In this document: positions 17,120 to 24,077 of the stretch, piece by piece
How positions within the stretch are numbered: the first letter of the stretch is position 1
How the letters are laid out: each line of letters begins with the position of its first letter
Origin: Halocatena pleomorpha
GTDB taxonomy: Archaea; Halobacteriota; Halobacteria; Halobacteriales; Haloarculaceae
Length of the DNA stretch: 64,000 bases
Assembly: GCF_003862495.1 (NCBI RefSeq)
Contig: NZ_RRCH01000003.1
Coordinates: forward strand, 1-64,000
Direction of reading: 5' to 3'
Program-made: the position numbers and the translations under genes
Notes under the pieces: generated by a model
Database searches by the model: none
What the model was told of the DNA's origin: nothing
What the model saw: the letters and a program-made list of their open reading frames with translations, nothing else

Positions 17120-17293
17120 CTACACTCCCCTGATCAGACCGGAAACGCCGATCGATTCGGCAACGACCCAGACGACAAAGAGGAGATAGCTAGCCAACAG
17201 TGCGTAGGATTCGGTGTTACTGAGCAGGAGGTCAGTCCGTAAAACAACGAACAGAAGAACGGTCGCGGTCGTCCGCGAGCGAACGAAGTCGGT
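17120..17293 (-). pseudogene. Start-less fragment encoding two hydrophobic segments
   Basis: Between udk and the GH16 gene, a 57-codon open frame on the minus strand encodes two clear hydrophobic helices (TATVLLFVVLRTDLLLS; YALLASYLLFVVWVVAES) ending in TAG. It is preceded by TAA at 17294-17296 and has no ATG or GTG before the first helix. It is probably the 3' remnant of a membrane-protein gene. The family is not recognisable. Confidence 0.35.
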
Positions 17294-17310
17294 TTAGCTG
17301 TGGCGTCGAG

Positions 17311-18210
17311 CTACACCCAGTCGTAGGCCCTGATGTAGTCGACTTCCATGCGCTGGGGGAACGGTGTGCTGTCGTCGGGGTAGCCGGGCCAATTGCCGCC
17401 GACAGCGACGTTTAAGATGAGGAAAAACGGTCCATCGTCGAACACCCAATCGTATCCTGAAGCCTCCACATCGTACAGGGTGACAGTAAAGTACTGTTGG
17501 CCGTCGACGAAGAACTTGATCGCGTCGGGATACCACGTGAGTTGGAAGACGTGATAGGAATCGGCAAACGAACCGCCAGTGTAACTGCCACCAATGCTGT
17601 TGCCGCCAGAGTAGCTGGGACCGTGAACAGTACCGTGGACAGTGTTGACATCGCTCCCAATGAGTTCCATGATGTCGATTTCGCCGCAGTTCGGCCACCC
17701 AACCGATCCGATATCGGCGCCGAGCATCCAGATCGCAGGCCAGACTCCCTGTCCGCGTGGGAGACGTGCACGCACGTCCACGCGCCCGTACTGCTTTTCA
17801 TACTTCCCAGCGGTGGTCATGCGTGCAGAGGTGTACTCATAGCTGTCGACCTGTTCTTCACGGGCCTCAATGACGAGCTGATTATTCTCGATCCACGCGT
17901 TCTCACGTTGGTAGTACTGGAGTTCGTTGTTCCCCCACCCGTCGTTGTTGCCGGTCTCGAAGTTCCAGATACCCTGGTCGATGGAGCCAGTATCGAATTC
18001 CTCGCGCCAACTGAGCGTCCATTCATTGCCGTCGAATGCCTGTGTGTGCATCCCGGACGAATCCACGATATCACCACTAGACGCAGCACTCGCCGTCGAA
18101 GCGGCCCATACGCCCCCGAGAGTAGCCCCTGCGGTCTGCAGGAAATGCCTTCGCCGGAGTCGGTTGCTGGTCGGTGCGTCTTTCGATCCGCGTGAGCTAT
18201 CGTCAGTCAT
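17311..18210 (-). CDS. Exported glycoside hydrolase family 16 (beta-glucanase / laminarinase-like)
   Basis: A 299-residue secreted enzyme predicted to cleave beta-1,3 or mixed beta-glucans. The N-terminus carries a Tat signal (RLRRRHFLQTAGATLGG, cleavage near ASTASA). The GH16 catalytic signature is GEIDIMELIG with E177, D179 and E182 as nucleophile, helper and acid/base. Other hallmarks are VWPAIWMLG, FQLTWYPDAIKFFVDGQ and LILNVAVGGNWPG. The catalytic domain is complete. Start 18210 (MTDDSSRG) is chosen so that the signal is N-terminal. It lies at the edge of an accessory region and may be a transferred gene. Confidence 0.93.
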   Translation of the reverse strand: MTDDSSRGSKDAPTSNRLRRRHFLQTAGATLGGVWAASTASAASSGDIVDSSGMHTQAFDGNEWTLSWREEFDTGSIDQGIWNFETGNNDGWGNNELQYYQRENAWIENNQLVIEAREEQVDSYEYTSARMTTAGKYEKQYGRVDVRARLPRGQGVWPAIWMLGADIGSVGWPNCGEIDIMELIGSDVNTVHGTVHGPSYSGGNSIGGSYTGGSFADSYHVFQLTWYPDAIKFFVDGQQYFTVTLYDVEASGYDWVFDDGPFFLILNVAVGGNWPGYPDDSTPFPQRMEVDYIRAYDWV

Positions 18211-18480
18211 TCTCGTTGCGCTCCGTCGGCGGATACGACCGTCCCACGAGGCGAGTAGAACGATCGAGTAGCCGACAGACAAGAATGAATTCGTTCCAAC
18301 TATTATAAATTATTTTATCTATATTAATATTGTTTGTGTCCCTGAATAATATTTTTAGTTATGTTTTGACTTCACCTGGCATCGGCGGTAGACTGCTGAG
18401 AAATCAGAGAGGGACGCTTCGCTGCCTTGGAGGTCACTCCTCGAAATTTCGGATCGTCTGCTTGACCGCAAGCCACGAAT
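18211..18480. other. AT-rich intergenic region upstream of the GH16 gene
   Basis: The stretch around 18298-18362 is very AT-rich (TATTATAAATTATTTTATC and similar), much lower in GC than its surroundings. It probably holds the GH16 promoter, but the exact TATA box cannot be singled out. From about 18420 the sequence reads as a degraded coding region leading into the repressor fragment. Confidence 0.4.
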
Positions 18481-18699
18481 AGATTGGAGTTTCTCTACGA
18501 GATGGATATCGTTGCATTCCCCTCAGTGGTCGCCGCGAATATCGATTACACGGGGGAGTATATTTCCCGGCGCTGTCGAACGCTCACAGACGCTGAACTT
18601 CTTCAACGAGTGGATGCTTCAAACTACCGCCTTACAACGCTCGGTGAATCATTCATTACAGGCAAAGCCACAGCAGACGAGATCGAATTCGACGGATAG
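18421..18699 (+). pseudogene. Fragment of a PhiH-like winged-helix repressor
   Basis: From 18484 a frame encodes EFLYEMDIVAFPSVVAANIDY and then SRRCRTLTDAELLQRVD and YRLTTLGESFITGK. This is the winged-helix core of the PhiH1-type repressor family common in haloarchaeal proviruses. The expected N-terminus (a stretch like DRKPRI before LEFL) is present in another frame at 18464-18481, separated by a 2-nt shift, and no start codon precedes it. A TTG at 18484 is the only start. The most likely reading is a decayed repressor gene; a short functional version from TTG is less likely. Confidence 0.5.
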
Positions 18700-18850
18700 T
18701 CTCGTTCAAAACTGATGTCAATGGCTGGGCGTAGATCACCAGAACACGGCTCTATATCACTGAATACATCCGCTGGGGACCATGGGATCAAGCAGGAACC
18801 GTCCCACAGCCACTTGGACGATTCTCCTCTGATCCGTCGTCGCATCGAAC

Positions 18851-19654
18851 CTACTCCGCTAAATAGACCGTCTCTCCGTCTCGGGAGACGCGATCGAACG
18901 CTTCCAGATACGTCACTCGATCCGTACATTCCTCTATATCGAGCGCAAGGGTAGTCGCCAATTCTTGTACCGTTGTCGATTCATCAAGCGCGTAGAGCAC
19001 TTCGAGCCCACGGTAGTACCGAGTCGTCAACGCCTGAATGCGGTCCTCGATCGGCGTAGTCACTCCGTACCGCTCGTCGAGGTCAAGGAGGGCTTCGTTC
19101 GCAAAGGTGACGAACTGGTCATCGCCGAGTCGGTCGATCTGTCTCTCGAGTTCGGACTGGACGACATCGAAGTCGAGCCCAGCTTGTACGAGCATGTTCA
19201 TATCTTCAATATCACCATCCCGTCCGGCGATCAGTTTGAACAGGAAGATGTCCTCAGTACTGACGAGGCGGACGGTCAACGCGCCTGTTGTCAAGAACGG
19301 CTCGCTGCGTTCGTCCATTTCGTTGGTAAGGATGAGTTTGTTCGCGACCTGCTGGTTGAAGATATCCAGCCGACAACCGTCGTCGTTCTCGACGCAACTC
19401 GTTGCTCCGAGGGCCTGGTAATCGGGGCCGAGTGCCTGCACCTCGGTGTAGCCCAACTCCATCAGGGCGGCCCAGAGCTGGCCGTACGCCTCACCATCGG
19501 TGATGACGAGATCGATATCCTTCGTCGCTCCTTTGAGATCACGAAACGACATTGCACCTCCACCGATCAGGGAAACCGTGAGCGGACCAGACAGGCCGTC
19601 GGCGATCCGCTGGAATTCATCTTCGATGTACTCGCGACCAAACGTCGGTCTCAT
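18851..19654 (-). CDS. Nucleotidyltransferase-fold protein (AbiEii/DUF6036-like), possible toxin
   Basis: A 267-residue protein with the nucleotidyltransferase core: SLIGGGAMSFRDLKGATKDIDLVI gives G31-G33 and the metal-binding D46 and D48. A following DIFNQQVANKLILT and VRLVSTEDIFLFKLIAGRDGDIEDM are typical of DUF6036/AbiEii-like enzymes. The last ~60 residues form a helical domain that may be a second winged helix. Its start overlaps the upstream HTH gene by 4 bp (ATGA), an AbiEi/AbiEii-like regulator-enzyme order. By analogy it may modify tRNA or protein as a toxin or defence effector. That role is inferred, not shown. Confidence 0.8.
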   Translation of the reverse strand: MRPTFGREYIEDEFQRIADGLSGPLTVSLIGGGAMSFRDLKGATKDIDLVITDGEAYGQLWAALMELGYTEVQALGPDYQALGATSCVENDDGCRLDIFNQQVANKLILTNEMDERSEPFLTTGALTVRLVSTEDIFLFKLIAGRDGDIEDMNMLVQAGLDFDVVQSELERQIDRLGDDQFVTFANEALLDLDERYGVTTPIEDRIQALTTRYYRGLEVLYALDESTTVQELATTLALDIEECTDRVTYLEAFDRVSRDGETVYLAE

Positions 19655-20577
19655 TGGGGCACGGCCACCCCGTAGTCAGCTGCTAACTCCTGAAACTCGG
19701 GCCATGCCGGGAGGCGCTGGCTCTGGACATCGCCGTGGCTGTCGAGATAGCACAGAAGTGAATCGATCGTTTCTTCAAGCCCGTATCTGGCCGCTCGCTC
19801 GCGGAGCGTGGGCTCCTCGATATCGATGCGGCGGAACAAAAGCAAGCAGTACGAGCGGTGACGGGTGTCGTCGTCGATCAGCAGCGTGTGACAGCAGAGG
19901 TCCGCTGGCGAGACCGAGTCCAGCGCTTCGGAATAGAAGTAGTAGCGGTGGCTCGTCAACAGAAACTGGAGGTCATAGTCCGCAAACCGGGCCAATCCGG
20001 TCTCGTGAAAGCCATCTGCATCGATCTCCGTCTCGGTTTGTGCGAGAAATTCGGCGTGACCGTTCCAGAGGATCGTCCCGCTCGGCGCAACCGATTCGAG
20101 CCGGTGGCGATGGAGATGGTGCGCGAGTTCGCGCGCGAAGTCGTGGAGTCGGTCGAACTCGTCGTTGAAATGGTATCGTCCGTCGTCCGTTCCCACCAGC
20201 CCGCGGTGTCGAAGCCGCTTCAGATTGCGGTTGACGGTGTTCCGGTAGTTGCCGCTCGCCGCCGCCAACTCCGTGACTGTACTCGGCCCATCGAAATGAT
20301 AGAGCACGTCGAGACATTTTCCGGTCAACAGTTCGGGAAAGTCGATGTGAGCGTGCTGGCGGACGAGGTCCTGAAAGATCTCGACGGCGCGGGTGTCTGA
20401 AGGGATGATCCGCTTGCGACGGCCATCGCGCTCCGTGTAAACGAGACCCTTCGCAGAGAGCGTCGTGATGGCACGGGAGATGTAACTCTCGCTGTGATCA
20501 AGGCTAGCCGCGACGTCAGAGATCGTGTCACCGCGTTCGGCAGTGGCGAGAACGTCGAGTTCGATGCTCCGGAGCAT
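19651..20577 (-). CDS. Double winged-helix regulator, possible antitoxin of the nucleotidyltransferase pair
   Basis: A 308-residue protein. Residues 1-65 form a MarR-type winged helix (LDHSESYISRAITTLSAKGLVYTERDGRRKRI). A second winged helix lies around 85-140 (LLTGKCLDVLYHFDGPSTVTEL; NYRNTVNRNLKRLRHRGLVG). The remaining half is unclassified and holds FLAQTETEIDADGF. It is the first gene of a two-gene unit with the nucleotidyltransferase. A 53-bp imperfect palindrome (20578-20630) encloses its TATA box and abuts its start codon, so it very probably represses its own operon. The start at 20577 fits a leaderless transcript. Confidence 0.8.
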   Translation of the reverse strand: MLRSIELDVLATAERGDTISDVAASLDHSESYISRAITTLSAKGLVYTERDGRRKRIIPSDTRAVEIFQDLVRQHAHIDFPELLTGKCLDVLYHFDGPSTVTELAAASGNYRNTVNRNLKRLRHRGLVGTDDGRYHFNDEFDRLHDFARELAHHLHRHRLESVAPSGTILWNGHAEFLAQTETEIDADGFHETGLARFADYDLQFLLTSHRYYFYSEALDSVSPADLCCHTLLIDDDTRHRSYCLLLFRRIDIEEPTLRERAARYGLEETIDSLLCYLDSHGDVQSQRLPAWPEFQELAADYGVAVPQ

Positions 20578-20630
20578 GCTGTAACATAGTACGAAACTGA
20601 TTATAAATGAGTTTCGAGTAGTGTTACAGC
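20578..20630 (-). promoter_or_regulatory. Palindromic operator enclosing a TATA box
   Basis: Left arm GCTGTAACATAGTACGAAACT and right arm AGTTTCGAGTAGTGTTACAGC are inverted repeats with 16 of 21 positions matching (GCTGTAACA and CGAAACT are perfect). The 11-bp spacer holds TTTATAAT on the minus strand, about 25 bp before the ATG at 20577. A protein bound to both arms would block TBP/TFB. Confidence 0.72.
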
Positions 20631-20951
20631 GAATGGATCTGAGCCCACGAGGAGAGCAGCATTTCTTGTGAGTCGGGCCCGCAATCGCGCGCGGTGGACA
20701 CTGCTATCGATCTTGTCTGGATGAAGAGAAGCAACGGCGAGCGCGGGGCCATATATTAATTGCAGAGCCAACGGACTCATTGGGCGATTGATGAAGTGGG
20801 TTGTCCTCAGAGTTGGATGTAGCGAACCGCACGACAGCACCGACCTCTGTCGGAATCGACCCGAAACCGAACGAACTTTCAGCTGCAAACGACGGTGGAT
20901 TTATATACACCACACTGCTGTCTGTTGGATTCGAATCGTTCGGAAAACGAA
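20631..20951. other. Gene-free stretch of the accessory region
   Basis: No coding frame is convincing in these ~320 bp. TATA-like elements occur at about 20751 (CATATATTAAT) and 20900 (ATTTATATAC), but neither leads to a clear gene. The right edge meets the partial tRNA-Arg copy. The stretch is probably leftover DNA from an integrated element. Confidence 0.35.
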
Positions 20952-20980
20952 CGGGCGCTGAGGGATTCGAACCTCAGTCG
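20952..20980 (-). repeat. Partial copy of the tRNA-Arg 3' end (attachment-site-like)
   Basis: Read on the minus strand this gives a T arm (GAGGTTCGAATCCCTC) and the 3' acceptor strand AGCGCCCG. The first 16 bp on the plus strand are identical to the start of the intact tRNA-Arg at 21031, followed by one mismatch and another GAACC match. No 5' half is present. Such 3' tRNA duplications mark the end of elements integrated at tRNA genes. Confidence 0.6.
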
Positions 20981-21030
20981 TTTTACGCGTTTCACTCCTT
21001 GCTTCAAATCCGCGCACGACAAAATACAGA

Positions 21031-21107
21031 CGGGCGCTGAGGGATTTGAACCCCCGACAGCTTGGTCCGAAGCCAAGCACTCTAAATCCAGGCTGAGCTA
21101 AGCGCCC
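21031..21107 (-). tRNA. tRNA-Arg (anticodon TCG)
   Basis: On the minus strand the acceptor stem is GGGCGCT/AGCGCCC with discriminator G. The D stem is GCTC/GAGT. The anticodon stem CTTGG/CCAAG encloses CTTCGGA, giving TCG for CGA codons. The T arm is GGGGG-TTCAAAT-CCCTC. A TTTAAAT box lies about 25 bp upstream (near 21132). No intron or encoded CCA. A partial copy of its 3' end lies 50 bp beyond it. Confidence 0.96.
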
Positions 21108-21261
21108 TATTCAGGTGGAATCATCGGAGTGATTTAAACTTTACCAAAAGAACCTCGCCAATCGCCAGTTTCGAAACGGATCCGAGACCTATCTGTGAAG
21201 GGGAACGGAAGGTGCCCATCGGTTTCGTGTTACTTATTCCGTAGCCCCAGAACCACCTCGC

Positions 21262-22095
21262 ATGGACAGGCTTCGTGGACTGGTCGAACTCACCCGTCCC
21301 GTGAACGCTCTCGCTGCGGGGATCCTCACGCTCATCGGCGCGTACGTCAGTGGGGGGATCGTTCAGCAGCCGGTTTCCGCGAGCGCGGCTGGCGTTGCGA
21401 CCGTTCTCGCAACCGGTGCGGGCAACGCCATCAACGACTACTTCGATCGGGAGATCGACCGTATCAACGCTCCTGATCGACCCATCCCGCGAGGGGACAT
21501 CTCGCCTCGTGGTGCGCTCGGTCTGAGCATCGGTCTGTTTGTCGCCGCGGTCTGTTTTTCCCTCGTGCTTCCACGGCTCGCGATCGCCATCGCAGTGGTC
21601 GATCTCGTCGCCCTCGTCGCTTACACCGAACTGTTCAAAGGACTACCGGGTGTCGGTAACGTGGTCGTCGCGTGTCTTGGGGGAAGCACGTTCCTGTTCG
21701 GCGGCGCAGCGGTGGAAAGTGGCTCTCTGCAGACGGCCGCGACCCTCGCATTCCTGGCAGCGCTTTCGACGATCACTCGTGAAATCGTAAAAGATGTTGA
21801 GGACATCGACGGAGACCGGCAAGAGGGACTTAACACGCTTCCGATCGCTATCGGAGCGCGGCCGGCCCTCCTCATTGCGCTCGTGGGGTGTCTCCTAGCG
21901 GTGTCTGTGAGTCCCGTTCCGTATCTCAACGACACGTTCGGCCGAGCGTATCTCGCGGTCGTAATTCCGGCCGATATAGTGTTACTCGGAGGAACGATAG
22001 AGGCGTTCCGCAATCCCTCCGCGGCTCAATCGCACATAAAATACGGCATGTTCTTGGCAGCAGTGGCGTTCGTCGCCGGACGAGCGATAGTTTGA
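21262..22095 (+). CDS. UbiA-type prenyltransferase, probable digeranylgeranylglyceryl phosphate synthase
   Basis: A 277-residue membrane enzyme with about eight TM helices. The two aspartate-rich prenyl-diphosphate motifs are NDYFDREIDRINAPDRPIP near residues 57-75 and KDVEDIDGDRQEG near 178-190. In archaea this subgroup attaches the second geranylgeranyl chain to geranylgeranylglyceryl phosphate, building the core diether membrane lipid. The short N-terminus (DRLRGLVELTRPVNALAAG) is typical. Other UbiA enzymes (menaquinone, heme O) differ in the motif context. The gene starts 20 bp after a weak AT element and is followed by a CoA-binding protein gene. Confidence 0.9.
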   Translation: MDRLRGLVELTRPVNALAAGILTLIGAYVSGGIVQQPVSASAAGVATVLATGAGNAINDYFDREIDRINAPDRPIPRGDISPRGALGLSIGLFVAAVCFSLVLPRLAIAIAVVDLVALVAYTELFKGLPGVGNVVVACLGGSTFLFGGAAVESGSLQTAATLAFLAALSTITREIVKDVEDIDGDRQEGLNTLPIAIGARPALLIALVGCLLAVSVSPVPYLNDTFGRAYLAVVIPADIVLLGGTIEAFRNPSAAQSHIKYGMFLAAVAFVAGRAIV

Positions 22096-22143
22096 TTTCT
22101 GTTCACTAGACAGCTTTTTATCTCCGATCGCGGTAGTGTCGGT

Positions 22144-22557
22144 ATGAACCGCTCGACGGACGACGACACACTCCAATCGATCCTCGACGCAGACACCGTT
22201 GCCGTGGTCGGCTGTTCGTCGACCCCCGGAAAAGATGCCCACGAAATCCCGAAATATCTGGCCGAACACGGGTATACGGTCATTCCCGTCAATCCCTACG
22301 CCGAGGAGATCCTCGGGCAGACCGCGTATGACTCTTTAAGCGAAGTCGACGCCGAAATCGATATCGTCGACGTATTTCGACCGAGCGAGGAAGTGAACGG
22401 CATCGTCATGGAAGTGCTTGACCGCACTGATGTCGAAACCGTCTGGCTCCAACTCGGTATTCGAGACGACAGAGCAAGACGACGAGTGGAGTCATCCGGA
22501 CGGCAGTTCGTTCAGGACAGCTGTATGAAAGTGGAACACCGACGGCTCGTACGATAA
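22144..22557 (+). CDS. CoA-binding protein (YccU-like)
   Basis: A 137-residue single Rossmann-like domain. The nucleotide loop is VAVVGCSSTPGKDAHEIPKYL and the following strand is YTVIPVNPYAEEILGQTAY. DIVDVFRPSEEV and VWLQLGIRDDRARR complete the YccU/CoA_binding_2 fold. These proteins bind CoA but their physiological role is poorly defined. It follows the DGGGP synthase gene on the same strand with a 48-bp gap. Confidence 0.88.
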   Translation: MNRSTDDDTLQSILDADTVAVVGCSSTPGKDAHEIPKYLAEHGYTVIPVNPYAEEILGQTAYDSLSEVDAEIDIVDVFRPSEEVNGIVMEVLDRTDVETVWLQLGIRDDRARRRVESSGRQFVQDSCMKVEHRRLVR

Positions 22558-22589
22558 CGGCACCCTCCCGTCACGCAGGGATTTCGTTT

Positions 22590-22961
22590 TCACTCGTTTC
22601 CCGGCGCTCTGTCGACTGACGACGATCCGGGAGCCGTTCCCCGACCACCACGTCCTCGCCCGTGATCGCGTTCATCGGGACCGTCCTGCGGTTGCGGTTG
22701 CTCTGGCTGTCGCTGCGCTCCGGGAGCGTTCGTGTTTGCCAGAACCGCATCAACGTCGATCCCTTCCTCTTCCGCTAGCCGTTCGACTAGTGCACGTGTC
22801 TCGGCGTGCTCTCGTCGGAGCTGTTCGACAGTCGCGTTCGTTTGATCGACCGTTTGGCTGAGACCGTTGAGCTGCTCACGAAGATCGTTCACTCGGGCGT
22901 ACATCTCTTCGGCCATATTGGCGATCCGCTGGAGCTTTTTCGCTGTTCCACCGAGGCCCAT
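22590..22961 (-). CDS. Coiled-coil protein of the haloarchaeal DUF5798 type
   Basis: A 123-residue protein. Residues 1-75 form a continuous amphipathic coiled coil (MGLGGTAKKLQRIANMAEEMY; REQLNGLSQTVDQTNATVEQL). The second half is proline-, glycine- and charged-residue rich and looks disordered. This layout, including the MGLGGTAKK start, matches the small haloarchaeal family DUF5798. Function is unknown. It lies convergent with the CoA-binding protein gene. Confidence 0.78.
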   Translation of the reverse strand: MGLGGTAKKLQRIANMAEEMYARVNDLREQLNGLSQTVDQTNATVEQLRREHAETRALVERLAEEEGIDVDAVLANTNAPGAQRQPEQPQPQDGPDERDHGRGRGGRGTAPGSSSVDRAPGNE

Positions 22962-23043
22962 ACTGGATTCGGGGGGCCGAACGGTTGTGTACTTTGCGGT
23001 GCCGTTTCACGAGAATTAAGCCAGTCGCGCTCCGGGTGACAGT

Positions 23044-23454
23044 ATGGACGACGTTCGTCTCGCTCCCGTGATCGGTATTGTCGGTTGTGTGTCAGTCGTG
23101 CTTGCTCTTGCGATCCCATACGCCATCCTCTCACCGACGGCAGCGAACACGTATTACACATCTGGGGCGTTCAACCCGTTGTTTGCTGGCCTGTTTGCAC
23201 TCGTCTGCGTCGTCGTGTTCGCGTCTGGTCGCTCTCAACGATCTGATCCCGCACTCTCTGCAGGAATATGTCTCGTCTTTGGCCTGTTCATCGCCGGTTT
23301 CGCCGCGGTTTGGGCCGTCACCGTCCCGGAGCAACTTGCGTTTTCCTACCCGACAGGCGCTGCGTTCGAACACCACCGCTACGTGGTGGTTCTCGCCGCG
23401 CTCATCGTCCCGCTTAGTGCGGTGTGGTACACACGCGCACTGAACCTACTTTAA
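23044..23454 (+). CDS. Small membrane protein with four TM segments
   Basis: A 136-residue protein with hydrophobic helices near residues 8-30, 43-62, 72-95 and 108-132. The ends read MDDVRLAPVIGIVGCVSVVL and VPLSAVWYTRALNLL. It is of a type widely found in haloarchaea as an uncharacterised membrane protein. There is no recognised motif. The gene is divergent from the DUF5798 gene, 82 bp apart. Confidence 0.68.
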   Translation: MDDVRLAPVIGIVGCVSVVLALAIPYAILSPTAANTYYTSGAFNPLFAGLFALVCVVVFASGRSQRSDPALSAGICLVFGLFIAGFAAVWAVTVPEQLAFSYPTGAAFEHHRYVVVLAALIVPLSAVWYTRALNLL

Positions 23455-23559
23455 CAGCAATTGGAATCGAACGGTGATCGGGGTAGACGCGGTCGGACTC
23501 AACACGATTCAGGAGTCCGGCTTCCGGTCGTATCCCGTGTCGTACAGTCCGAGAGCCTG

Positions 23560-23877
23560 TTACTGATACTGGTGCGCTTGCGATTCATTCCCCTCATACA
23601 GGGCGACTTCCGCTTCGATATTCTGGCGTTGTGGAACTTCGGTCGGACTCAAACAGATCCCTCCCGGTGTATTGAACAAGACGATCGGTCCCGGTTCGTC
23701 GTGCGGTGTCCGGAGTTGCACTGTGATTTCCGGTCGTCCGTCGATGACGTTGAGTTCGAATCCATCAACGATAAACACGTCTTCTCGCCCCGTTTCCAAC
23801 GAACGAACTTCTATACGGTCGTTGACTCGGAGATCAGTGATTCGACCAACAGTCTGTGGATTGGTTCGATTGTCCAT
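23560..23877 (-). CDS. Hypothetical protein, beta-rich
   Basis: A 105-residue soluble protein opening MDNRTNPQTVGRITDLRVND. Its alternating polar/hydrophobic pattern (RIEVRSLETGREDVFIVDGF; PEITVQLRTPHD) suggests a small beta barrel. No family is recognised. It lies downstream of a Tat-exported protein gene on the same strand, 200 bp away, so co-transcription is possible but not shown. Confidence 0.5.
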   Translation of the reverse strand: MDNRTNPQTVGRITDLRVNDRIEVRSLETGREDVFIVDGFELNVIDGRPEITVQLRTPHDEPGPIVLFNTPGGICLSPTEVPQRQNIEAEVALYEGNESQAHQYQ

Positions 23878-23964
23878 GCCTAGTACATACGATCAATGCG
23901 AACCATCCTACACAAATGTTTCTACAAAGAAAACGGACAAAGTATTTCGGAACTGTACAAACCC

Positions 23965-23988
23965 CGTTACAGTTTGTCTTGATACGAG
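23965..23988 (-). other. Small inverted repeat after the three-repeat Tat protein gene
   Basis: ACAAAC and GTTTGT form a perfect 6-bp stem around a 9-nt loop about 90-110 bp beyond the stop at 24078. It may act as an end-of-transcript structure; no typical T-run follows, so the role is uncertain. Confidence 0.25.
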
Positions 23989-24077
23989 ATCCCTTCGATT
24001 TTCCTTGATTCGTTCCTGTGTGGGATCTCCTCTGCTCAGGAGAGACCGAGTTCACTGCGTTGCGAATGGCAGTTCCG

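Noticed and set aside
18715-18954. A 79-codon plus-strand frame
   Set aside because: Its second half lies antisense to the well-supported nucleotidyltransferase gene and the product is basic and unlike haloarchaeal proteins.
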